A stretch of 6,643 bases of DNA from an uncultured Bacillota bacterium. Lineage in GTDB: Bacteria; Bacillota; Clostridia; Peptostreptococcales; Anaerovoracaceae. The DNA lies in contig CAMPBN010000061.1 of the NCBI GenBank assembly GCA_946638265.1, positions 1 to 6,643 of the forward strand, given 5' to 3'. The notes below the pieces were generated by a model. That model made no database searches and was not told the origin of the DNA. It was given only the letters and a program-made list of their open reading frames with translations. Shown one piece after another: positions 1-5,399 of the stretch (its first letter is position 1; the number at the start of each line of letters is the position of its first letter). The position numbers and the translations under genes are program-made.

Positions 1-1
1 C

Positions 2-718
2 TACGAAAACTGGACCGACGTGTCCGGCATTTTGATGGCAGACCCGCGCATCGTGGACAATCCGAAGACCATCGCACGCATCACATACAGCGAGCTGCGA
101 GAGCTTTCATATCTGGGAGCTCAGGTACTCCACGAAGGCACCATCTTCCCTGTCAGGGAGAAGAATATCCCGCTGAATGTGCGTAATACCAACGAACCTG
201 ACCATCCGGGCACACTTATCATGGAAAACTTCGAAGAGACATCAGGCGACGATGAGAACATCATCACGGGAATCGCAGGGCGCAAGAATTTCACTTCCGT
301 CAATGTCTGCAAGAGCGGATTTTCCAGTGAAGTGGGCGCTATCATGAAGATGCTCAGCGTATTCGAAAAGTACGACCTTTCCGTGGAATTTGTTCCGTCC
401 GGAATCGATTCCGTTTCATATGTGGTGGACTCTGCCAAGGCATCGCCGGTGATCTATTCGGTGGTGTCGGATATTCAGAAGGTCTACAAGCCGGATTCCA
501 TCACGTTCACGGAGAATATCGCAGTGGTGGCTGCAGTAGGCCGTAAGATGGCGAAAAAATCCGGTACTTCCGGAAAAATCTTCGCTGCACTGGGCGAACA
601 GGGGATCAATATCAGGATGATTTCCCAGGGCCCGGACGAGCTGAACATCATCGTCGGCGTGGATAACAAGGACTTTGAACGCGCTATCCGCGTGCTGTAC
701 GACAATTTCGTAAACTGA
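2..718 (+). CDS. lysC: Aspartate kinase, C-terminal part (5' end outside window)
   Basis: Aspartokinase phosphorylates L-aspartate with ATP, the first step toward lysine, methionine and threonine, in the cytoplasm. The frame is open from the first base; 238 residues are present, and the kinase N-terminus lies upstream. Fragment residues 5-16 carry the TDVSGI...ADPR signature that ends the amino acid kinase fold, followed by the GAQVLH segment (39-44) and PGTLI (69-73). Two ACT regulatory domains follow, at about 97-160 and 170-236; the second includes ISQGPDELNI (207-216), the usual effector-site region of aspartokinases. This places it among allosteric, amino-acid-inhibited enzymes, but whether lysine or threonine inhibits it cannot be read here. 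It leads the asd-thrC-thrB cluster with 84 bp to asd. A bifunctional ThrA is excluded, because the protein stops right after the ACT domains with no homoserine dehydrogenase domain. The symbol is conventional; 'ask' or 'thrA'-type naming is equally possible. Confidence 0.95.
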   Translation, partial: YENWTDVSGILMADPRIVDNPKTIARITYSELRELSYLGAQVLHEGTIFPVREKNIPLNVRNTNEPDHPGTLIMENFEETSGDDENIITGIAGRKNFTSVNVCKSGFSSEVGAIMKMLSVFEKYDLSVEFVPSGIDSVSYVVDSAKASPVIYSVVSDIQKVYKPDSITFTENIAVVAAVGRKMAKKSGTSGKIFAALGEQGINIRMISQGPDELNIIVGVDNKDFERAIRVLYDNFVN

Positions 719-755
719 TATCGCGAATGTGGCCATTACCCCGGCTGCGCGGTAT
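718..755 (+). other. Possible intercistronic hairpin between lysC and asd
   Basis: Bases 718-725 (ATATCGCG) can pair with 748-755 (CGCGGTAT): eight pairs, one of them G-U. A smaller AATG/CATT stem (726-729 with 734-737) fits inside the 22-nt loop. It begins at the last base of the lysC stop codon and ends 33 nt before the asd ribosome binding site. No T-tract follows directly, so it is not a normal intrinsic terminator. A role in mRNA processing or stability is inference only, and chance remains possible. Confidence 0.3.
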
Positions 756-802
756 AAGATATATGTATTTTTAGTAGAGAAAATTTACGGGAGGAATGGA
801 AT

Positions 803-1801
803 ATGAAAACATACAAAGTGGCTATTCTGGGCGCAACAGGCGCTGTCGGAATGGAAATGAAAAAAATACTCGAAGAAAGAAACTTTCCTGTGGGCGAGCT
901 GAAGCTGCTGGCTTCCTCACGTTCCGCAGGCACAGTGCAGAAGTTTAAGGGCGAAGATATCACTGTTGAAGAGGCTAGGAACGAGGCTTTCAAGGGCGTG
1001 GATATCGTGCTGGGTGCAGCCGAAAACGATATTGCGGAAAAATTCGCGCCGGCCATCGTAGACGCAGGAGCCGTGTTTGTGGACAATTCGTCCGCATTCC
1101 GTCTGGACCCGAAGGTGCCTTTGATCGTGCCTGAGGTCAACAGCGCGGATGTGAGAAACCACTCCGGCATTATTTCAAACCCGAACTGTTCCACTATCAT
1201 CACAGTAGTAGCAGTGAATGCGCTCAACAGCATCAGCCCTATCAAGAGCATGATCGCAAGCACATACCAGGCAGTTTCAGGCGCAGGAGCAGGCGGCCCT
1301 ATCGAGCTTTCCGCTCAGGTGGAGGCTCTTGCAAAGGGCGAAAAGCCGGTGTCAAAGGTGTTCACACACCAGATAGCATACAACCTGATCCCGCAGATCG
1401 GCGGTCATTCCACAGACGGATATACATCCGAGGAAATGAAGCTCCAAAACGAAGGGCGCAAGATCATGCATCTACCGGATATGGACGTCAGCTGCACATG
1501 CGTGAGAGTGCCTGTTTTCCGCAGCCACTCCATCTCCGTATTGGTGCGTACTGCCGACCCTATCAGCATCAACCAGGCCAGAGCCGTAATCGAAGCAGCT
1601 CCGGGCTGCAAGCTGGTGGACGATCTGGATGCACATGTTTATCCGATGCCGCTGGACACTTCCGACCAGGATCTGGTGTATGTGGGACGTATCCGTCCTG
1701 ACCTGACAGACCCGTGCGGACTGAATATCTGGTGCTGCGGCGACCAGGTCAGAAAAGGTGCGGCTACCAACGCAGTGCAGATTGCGGAACTTTTGCTGTA
1801 G
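803..1801 (+). CDS. asd: Aspartate-semialdehyde dehydrogenase
   Basis: Asd reduces L-4-aspartyl phosphate to aspartate 4-semialdehyde with NADPH, the branch point for lysine/diaminopimelate versus threonine/methionine. The 332-residue length is normal for the family. The N-terminal Rossmann loop is GATGAVG (residues 10-16). The catalytic cysteine is C129 in SNPNCST, and Q156 sits in the conserved YQAVSGAG segment (155-162). R235 and H242 in the CVRVPVFRSH stretch have the seven-residue spacing expected of the substrate-binding arginine and catalytic histidine. The C-terminus GAATNAVQIAELL is typical. The ATG at 803 is supported by a near-perfect GGGAGG at 789-794 with 8 nt spacing; an out-of-frame ATG at 796 is too close to that site. 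All key residues are present, so the enzyme should be active. It lies between aspartokinase and thrC, apparently in the same transcript. Confidence 0.97.
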   Translation: MKTYKVAILGATGAVGMEMKKILEERNFPVGELKLLASSRSAGTVQKFKGEDITVEEARNEAFKGVDIVLGAAENDIAEKFAPAIVDAGAVFVDNSSAFRLDPKVPLIVPEVNSADVRNHSGIISNPNCSTIITVVAVNALNSISPIKSMIASTYQAVSGAGAGGPIELSAQVEALAKGEKPVSKVFTHQIAYNLIPQIGGHSTDGYTSEEMKLQNEGRKIMHLPDMDVSCTCVRVPVFRSHSISVLVRTADPISINQARAVIEAAPGCKLVDDLDAHVYPMPLDTSDQDLVYVGRIRPDLTDPCGLNIWCCGDQVRKGAATNAVQIAELLL

Positions 1802-1830
1802 CAGCGCATGCAGACGGCTGCGTGGCATGC
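1801..1830 (+). other. Alternative small hairpins between asd and thrC
   Basis: Two overlapping pairings are possible in this 73-bp spacer. GCAGC at 1801-1805 pairs with GCTGC at 1817-1821. GCATGC at 1806-1811 pairs with its second copy at 1825-1830, which works because GCATGC is self-complementary. The two folds cannot form together. No T-tract follows, and the thrC ribosome binding site is 30 nt downstream. The function is unknown and the short stems may be chance. Confidence 0.2.
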
Positions 1831-1874
1831 ACGGCGAAGGCACAATTTTATAAAAGACATGGAGAAACTGAAGT

Positions 1875-3359
1875 ATGGAATATCAAAGCACCAGAAATGA
1901 TAATATCGTAGTGAATTCCCTGGAGGCAGTGCTGATGGGGCTTTCCCCGGACGGAGGGCTGTTCCTTCCAAAGGATTTTGACAAGATAAAGTTCGACTGG
2001 CAGGAAGTTATGGGTCTGCCGACAGTGGAAATGGCAGCAAAGATCATGGGAGCGCTGCTGCCTGAATTTGAAGACATGCCGGGGCTTTGCCAAAAGGCAT
2101 ACAAAGGAAAGTTTGAAACAGAAGACCTGACTCCCGTGGTGAAGGCGGGCAAAAACCGCGTAGCAGAGCTTTTCAGGGGGCCTACATCCGCATTCAAGGA
2201 TGTGGCGCTGTCAATGCTGCCGCAGCTGATCTGTGCTGCCAAAAAGCAGCTTGGAAAAGATGAAAAGACGCTGATTCTGACTGCCACATCCGGCGATACG
2301 GGAAAGGCCGCGCTGGAGGGATTTCATGACATCCCGGGCATCGGCATCATAGTTTTCTACCCTGACGGCGGAGTGTCGCAGGTGCAGAGATTGCAGATGG
2401 TGACCCAGGAGGGAGCCAATGTGAAGGTATGCGCTATCCGCGGAAACTTTGACGACGCCCAGACAGGCGTAAAAAATGTATTTGCAAAGGCTGAAGCTGA
2501 GAAGGTGTTTGAAGGAACGGGAATTGCGCTTTCCAGTGCCAATTCCATCAATATCGGGCGCCTGGCTCCTCAGCTGACATACTATTTCAAGGCTTATTCG
2601 GATCTTTTGGCGCGTGGCGAGATCAAGGCGGGAGAAAAGCTGGACTTTGCAGTGCCGACCGGAAATTTCGGAGACATATTGGCAGGATATTTTGCCAAAA
2701 CTTTGGGCCTTCCGGTGGGAAAACTCATTTGTGCATCCAACGCCAACAATGTGCTGTTCGATTTCCTGACCACGGGGCACTACGACAGAAAACGCCCGTT
2801 CATCAAGACCACTTCGCCTTCCATGGATATCCTGGTGTCCAGCAATCTGGAAAGAATGCTCTACTTGGCATGCGGCGATGCGGCCAGGGTGGCAGGCTGG
2901 ATGAAGGACCTTTCGGAAAAAGGATGCTACGATGTGGATGAAGACACGCTTTCAAAGCTGAAGGAGACATTCTTTGCAGCCTATGCGTCGGACGAGACCG
3001 CGGCTGAGACTATCAAAAAAGTCTTCGAGAAGGAAGGGTATCTGATGGATACGCATACAGCCGTAGCATGGAATGCCACAGAGCAATACAGGACTGCCAC
3101 TGGTTCTGATGCACCGATCGCAGTGCTTTCCACGGCATCGCCTTACAAATTCCCGCAGGCAGTGCTTTCCGCCATCGCAGAGAAAGGTGAAGCTTTGCCG
3201 CAGGATGAGTTTGAGATGATGGAAAGGCTCAGCGAAAAAACAGGCGTGGCGATACCGAAAAACCTGGCGGGACTTAAGAGCCGCAAGGTGCTGCACACGG
3301 ATTGCATCGAGCCGGGCGAGATTTTCAACTATGTGATGCAAAAGAGCAGAGAAATTTAG
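1875..3359 (+). CDS. thrC: Threonine synthase, long (type 2) form
   Basis: This PLP enzyme converts O-phospho-L-homoserine and water to L-threonine and phosphate, the last step of the pathway. At 494 residues it belongs to the long form shared by yeast and many clostridia and proteobacteria. The N-terminal cap domain shows YQSTRN (3-8) and SPDGGLFLP (24-32). The PLP-binding lysine is K108 in PTSAFKD (103-109). Substrate and cofactor loops follow: TATSGDTGKAA (136-146), SSANSINIGRL (220-230), and PTGNFGD (261-267), which should hold the PLP phosphate. SMDILVSSNLER (316-327), DTHTAVA (392-398) and STASPYKFP (419-427) are further family signatures. The ATG at 1875 has GGAGA at 1861-1865, 9 nt upstream. 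The thrB start follows 42 bp after the stop. Nothing suggests damage. A weak TATAAA at 1849-1854 lacks a -35 element, so expression probably comes from the upstream operon promoter. Confidence 0.97.
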   Translation: MEYQSTRNDNIVVNSLEAVLMGLSPDGGLFLPKDFDKIKFDWQEVMGLPTVEMAAKIMGALLPEFEDMPGLCQKAYKGKFETEDLTPVVKAGKNRVAELFRGPTSAFKDVALSMLPQLICAAKKQLGKDEKTLILTATSGDTGKAALEGFHDIPGIGIIVFYPDGGVSQVQRLQMVTQEGANVKVCAIRGNFDDAQTGVKNVFAKAEAEKVFEGTGIALSSANSINIGRLAPQLTYYFKAYSDLLARGEIKAGEKLDFAVPTGNFGDILAGYFAKTLGLPVGKLICASNANNVLFDFLTTGHYDRKRPFIKTTSPSMDILVSSNLERMLYLACGDAARVAGWMKDLSEKGCYDVDEDTLSKLKETFFAAYASDETAAETIKKVFEKEGYLMDTHTAVAWNATEQYRTATGSDAPIAVLSTASPYKFPQAVLSAIAEKGEALPQDEFEMMERLSEKTGVAIPKNLAGLKSRKVLHTDCIEPGEIFNYVMQKSREI

Positions 3360-3370
3360 ATAAGAGGACA

Positions 3371-3388
3371 GGCGCAGGAAGATGCGCC
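3371..3388 (+). other. Perfect 6-bp hairpin upstream of the thrB ribosome binding site
   Basis: GGCGCA (3371-3376) and TGCGCC (3383-3388) form a perfect stem with the six-base loop GGAAGA. It fills much of the 42-bp thrC-thrB spacer and ends two bases before the GAGG ribosome binding site of thrB (3391-3394). It has no T-tract and so is not a terminator. It could tune thrB translation relative to thrC or protect an mRNA end; both ideas are inference. Confidence 0.4.
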
Positions 3389-3401
3389 AAGAGGTAAAAT
3401 A

Positions 3402-4313
3402 ATGCTGGATTTTATGAAAAAGAAAAAAGTGACTGTACGCGTGCCTGCCACTTCGGCCAATATCGGACCGGGGTTTGACAGCTTTGCATGCGCATTGTCG
3501 CTCTACAATACCATTACTTTTGAGCTTTGCGGGAGCACGCTTGCTTTCGAAGGCTGCGACGAGGCTTTCCGAAACAGGGAAAATCTCGCGTACCGCGGGT
3601 ACGAGCTGGCCATGAAAAAGATGGGACTTAGCGCGGAAGACGGGCTGAAGATTACAATCGATGCTGGTGTACCCGTCTGCAGAGGACTGGGCAGCTCTTC
3701 CACGCTGATCGTGGCGGGCGCGATGGCGGCCAACGAGCTGCACGACAAAAAGCTTTCGCGCATGGAAATCCTGGAGGTGGCGAACGAAATCGAAGGTCAT
3801 CCCGACAATGTAGCGGCCGCCATCGCAGGCGGACTGACTGCTTCCATGCTGGATGATGGCAAGCCGTATACCGTGAAATACCGCATGAACGAAGATATCC
3901 ACACTGTGGTGGTAATTCCCGACTTTGAGCTTTCCACGGCACTGGCCAGGGGCGCGCTGCCTCAGGAAGTGCCTTTCAAGGATGCAGTATTCAATCTGTC
4001 ACATGCGGCATTGCTTTTGCGCGCGCTCGAACTGGGAGACGAGGATATGATACAGGTGTCGCTCAAAGACCGCCTGCACCAGGACTTCAGAAAAAAGCTG
4101 ATCCCGGGTTATGCGGAGAGCGAAAAGTTTGCTCTGGAGCTCGGAGCCATCGCATATTGCATCAGCGGTGCAGGCTCCACGCAATTGGCGCTGGTGAAGG
4201 GCGATGCGGCTGAGTTTGCAGACCGCCTGCGCGAAAAGATACACACAGTCTGTCCGGGCTGGACAGTTCTGGCGCTTTCCGCCGACAACGACGGCGTGAA
4301 GGTGGTGGGCTAG
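3402..4313 (+). CDS. thrB: Homoserine kinase (GHMP kinase family)
   Basis: ThrB phosphorylates L-homoserine with ATP to give the O-phosphohomoserine used by ThrC just upstream. The 303-residue protein has the three GHMP kinase motifs. Motif 1 is VRVPATSANIGPGFDSF (12-28). The ATP phosphate-binding loop is PVCRGLGSSST (91-101), followed by the homoserine-kinase-specific EGHPDN (131-136). Motif 3 is SGAGST (255-260), where SGAGPT is more usual. The start at 3402 is favoured by GAGG at 3391-3394 with 7 nt spacing. An in-frame ATG at 3414 would remove only MLDF and leave too long a spacing. The extra lysine-rich start (KKKK, 6-9) precedes the first strand. It is the last gene of the operon, and its stop codon lies 30 bp from the stop of the convergent lipoprotein gene. 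Confidence 0.96.
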   Translation: MLDFMKKKKVTVRVPATSANIGPGFDSFACALSLYNTITFELCGSTLAFEGCDEAFRNRENLAYRGYELAMKKMGLSAEDGLKITIDAGVPVCRGLGSSSTLIVAGAMAANELHDKKLSRMEILEVANEIEGHPDNVAAAIAGGLTASMLDDGKPYTVKYRMNEDIHTVVVIPDFELSTALARGALPQEVPFKDAVFNLSHAALLLRALELGDEDMIQVSLKDRLHQDFRKKLIPGYAESEKFALELGAIAYCISGAGSTQLALVKGDAAEFADRLREKIHTVCPGWTVLALSADNDGVKVVG

Positions 4314-4343
4314 GAAGCGTACAGGCATAGAGGCCGTGCCGGG

Positions 4344-5234
4344 TCAGATGCCCAGCTCGAGGGAATCTGAGATATAGTAGTAAAAGCCGTGTTCGTGGCA
4401 ATAGTCGCGGATAGCGGCTTTTAATTTTTCGTCTGTCGTGTATTCAAGCAGATAGATGTCGGCGACGAGGGCTGCGTATTTTTCGATATATTTGCTGAAG
4501 TATTCACGGTCGTCTGCATCTGCGGCTGAGAATGTGTCACTGTCCCAGTTGATCTTTGAAAATACGGTCTCCTGGTTGATGCCCGTGATGACATCGGACC
4601 AGGCGCCGCCTGATGAGGTGTAGGCAGTCATGAATGCGTCGCCGCCGTTGATGATCACTTTCAGGCCGGTGCACTTGAGCCCCTTCATGATTTTGGACGC
4701 GCCTTCAAGAATTTCCGGGGTAGGGTAGTTGTAGTAAACATCGCAATTGTCAACGAAAAATCCGTCGATGCCTTTGGATGCCAGACTCGGGGCGAGCTGC
4801 TCCAGGATGAAGTCCTGCCATTTTGGGGCTGAAACATCCACCCAGACTTCTTCGTCCCAGTGCTCGTAATTTCCGAGAGCCAGGTCGGCATAGTCTGCGT
4901 AATAGTCTCTGAAATCTTCCAGAGAGCCGATATTGATATAGCTGTACACGGTGTGGCCGCCGGCTTTGAAATCCGCGATTTCATCAGCTGTATGGTACTG
5001 GGCGTCAATCACGATGCAGTCGTAGGCGGAAAGCTCGCTCAGTTCACCGTCGTAGCTGAGGAATACGCCGTAGGCAGAATCTTCGGGAGCGGCATGGCCG
5101 ATTTGGGATGCGGGATTGTCAGAGGATGCGGGAACTTTCGGATTTCCCGCGCAGCCTGCCGCGATGCAGGCAAGAGCAAGCAGCATAGCGGCCATAATAA
5201 AAGAAATAAGTGTCTTTGACGGATTTTTCATCAT
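4344..5234 (-). CDS. Predicted lipoprotein, GH114/TM1410-like glycoside hydrolase
   Basis: The 296-residue protein begins with a lipoprotein signal: basic start MMKNPSK, hydrophobic stretch 9-26, then lipobox AAGC with C28 as the predicted lipidated residue. It should therefore be exported and anchored to the outer face of the membrane. A low-complexity Ser/Pro spacer (about 30-52) leads to one TIM-barrel-like domain (55-296). Family marks are YDCIVIDAQYH (71-81), VYSYINIGSLEDFR (96-109), WVDVSAPKWQDF (131-142), KGIDGFFVDNCDVY (154-167) and VIINGGDAF (193-201). D162 is the likely catalytic acidic residue, and E222 in INQETVF is a plausible partner; both are inferred from motif position. GH114 includes endo-alpha-1,4-polygalactosaminidase, but bacterial TM1410-type members mostly lack known substrates, so specificity is open. 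The tandem ATGs at 5234 and 5231 fit the GGGAG at 5240-5244. The frame runs open further upstream, but that part overlaps feoAB antisense and lacks a ribosome binding site. No polysaccharide genes are adjacent. Confidence 0.85.
   Translation of the reverse strand: MMKNPSKTLISFIMAAMLLALACIAAGCAGNPKVPASSDNPASQIGHAAPEDSAYGVFLSYDGELSELSAYDCIVIDAQYHTADEIADFKAGGHTVYSYINIGSLEDFRDYYADYADLALGNYEHWDEEVWVDVSAPKWQDFILEQLAPSLASKGIDGFFVDNCDVYYNYPTPEILEGASKIMKGLKCTGLKVIINGGDAFMTAYTSSGGAWSDVITGINQETVFSKINWDSDTFSAADADDREYFSKYIEKYAALVADIYLLEYTTDEKLKAAIRDYCHEHGFYYYISDSLELGI
4382..4429 (+). terminator. Probable intrinsic terminator of the thr operon, inside the opposing gene
   Basis: In the plus-strand transcript, AAAAGCCG (4382-4389) pairs perfectly with CGGCUUUU (4415-4422). 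After one bulged G (4414) the stem continues for ten more pairs, 4390-4399 with 4404-4413, four of them G-U, closed by an AAUA loop (4400-4403). The tail reads UUUUAAUUUUU through 4429. This is the only terminator-like structure I see after thrB, starting 69 nt past its stop. The four G-U pairs become A/C mismatches in the opposite transcript, so the fold favours plus-strand RNA. It lies over codons 271-285 of the lipoprotein gene, so the operon mRNA would overlap that gene antisense by about 85 nt. Confidence 0.6.
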
Positions 5235-5239
5235 TATAA

Positions 5240-5244
5240 CTCCC
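5240..5244 (-). promoter_or_regulatory. Ribosome binding site that fixes the lipoprotein start
   Basis: Read on the minus strand this is GGGAG, 5 nt before the ATG at 5234 and 8 nt before the ATG at 5231. It decides against an in-frame ATG at 5282, whose extra residues would also push the signal peptide away from the N-terminus. The second ATG has the more usual spacing, so initiation may really occur at 5231; the difference is one methionine. Confidence 0.75.
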
Positions 5245-5266
5245 AAGTTCTCATGAAAACATATAC

Positions 5267-5295
5267 TAAATACTTTCGCCATAGATATATTCCAA
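5267..5295 (-). promoter_or_regulatory. Weak candidate promoter for the lipoprotein gene
   Basis: On the minus strand, TTGGAA (5290-5295) and TATTTA (5267-5272) are 17 bp apart, as expected for -35 and -10 boxes, but match consensus at only 4 and 3 of 6 positions. The area is AT-rich, so such matches are easy to find. A TATAAT that overlaps the start codon itself is too close to serve a normal leader. Confidence 0.2.
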
Positions 5296-5328
5296 TGCTT
5301 TCGCAAGTACATATTAACACTTTCAGAG

Positions 5329-5357
5329 TGGATTTTCACGGGAAATTTTGGTATAAT
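5329..5357 (+). promoter_or_regulatory. Extended -10 promoter for the feoAB gene
   Basis: TATAAT at 5352-5357 is a perfect -10 box. TG at 5349-5350 with one base between makes a perfect extended -10 (TGGTATAAT). The -35 position, 17 bp upstream (5329-5334), reads TGGATT and matches at only 3 of 6, which an extended -10 can tolerate. Transcription would start near 5364, giving a leader of about 36 nt before the ATG at 5400. Housekeeping sigma-A-type recognition is inferred from the motif. Confidence 0.75.
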
Positions 5358-5373
5358 ATTCCCGTTCGGGAAA
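5338..5373 (+). repeat. CGGGAA/TTCCCG repeat cluster around the feoAB promoter, candidate operator
   Basis: The six-base unit CGGGAA occurs at 5339-5344, inverted (TTCCCG) at 5359-5364, and again forward at 5367-5372. The last two form the 14-bp palindrome TTCCCGTTCGGGAA over the predicted transcription start. The first and second form an inverted repeat, ACGGGAA/TTCCCGT, that brackets the -10 box. A repressor bound here would block RNA polymerase, which suits a metal-regulated iron transporter. The sequence does not resemble the classical Fur, PerR or DtxR boxes I know, so the regulator is unidentified. Confidence 0.45.
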
Positions 5374-5399
5374 GTACGACAGAAAGAAATCGGAATAAA

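Noticed and set aside
753..758. TATAAG as a possible internal promoter before asd
   Set aside because: Nothing like a -35 box lies 16-18 bp upstream, and the stretch is part of the possible hairpin.
1849..1854. TATAAA as a possible internal promoter before thrC
   Set aside because: No -35 match, and the start site would fall on the ribosome binding site.
2952..3902. Long open frame of 316 codons on the minus strand across the thrC end and thrB start
   Set aside because: It is antisense to two well-identified genes, has a His/Arg/Ser/Cys-rich composition with no recognisable domain, and lacks a ribosome binding site.
4280..4296. CGCCG/CGGCG hairpin near the end of thrB as a terminator
   Set aside because: Only five pairs and no T-tract on either strand; it lies within thrB coding sequence.
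4324..4340. GGCAT/GTGCC stem in the thrB-lipoprotein gap as a terminator
   Set aside because: Five pairs including one G-U and no T-tract; the structure at 4382-4429 is far better.
5271..5304. CTTTCGC direct repeat (5273 and 5298) and TACTTTC inverted as GAAAGTA at 5370
   Set aside because: Short, irregularly placed and not tied to a promoter element; expected by chance in this AT-rich spacer.
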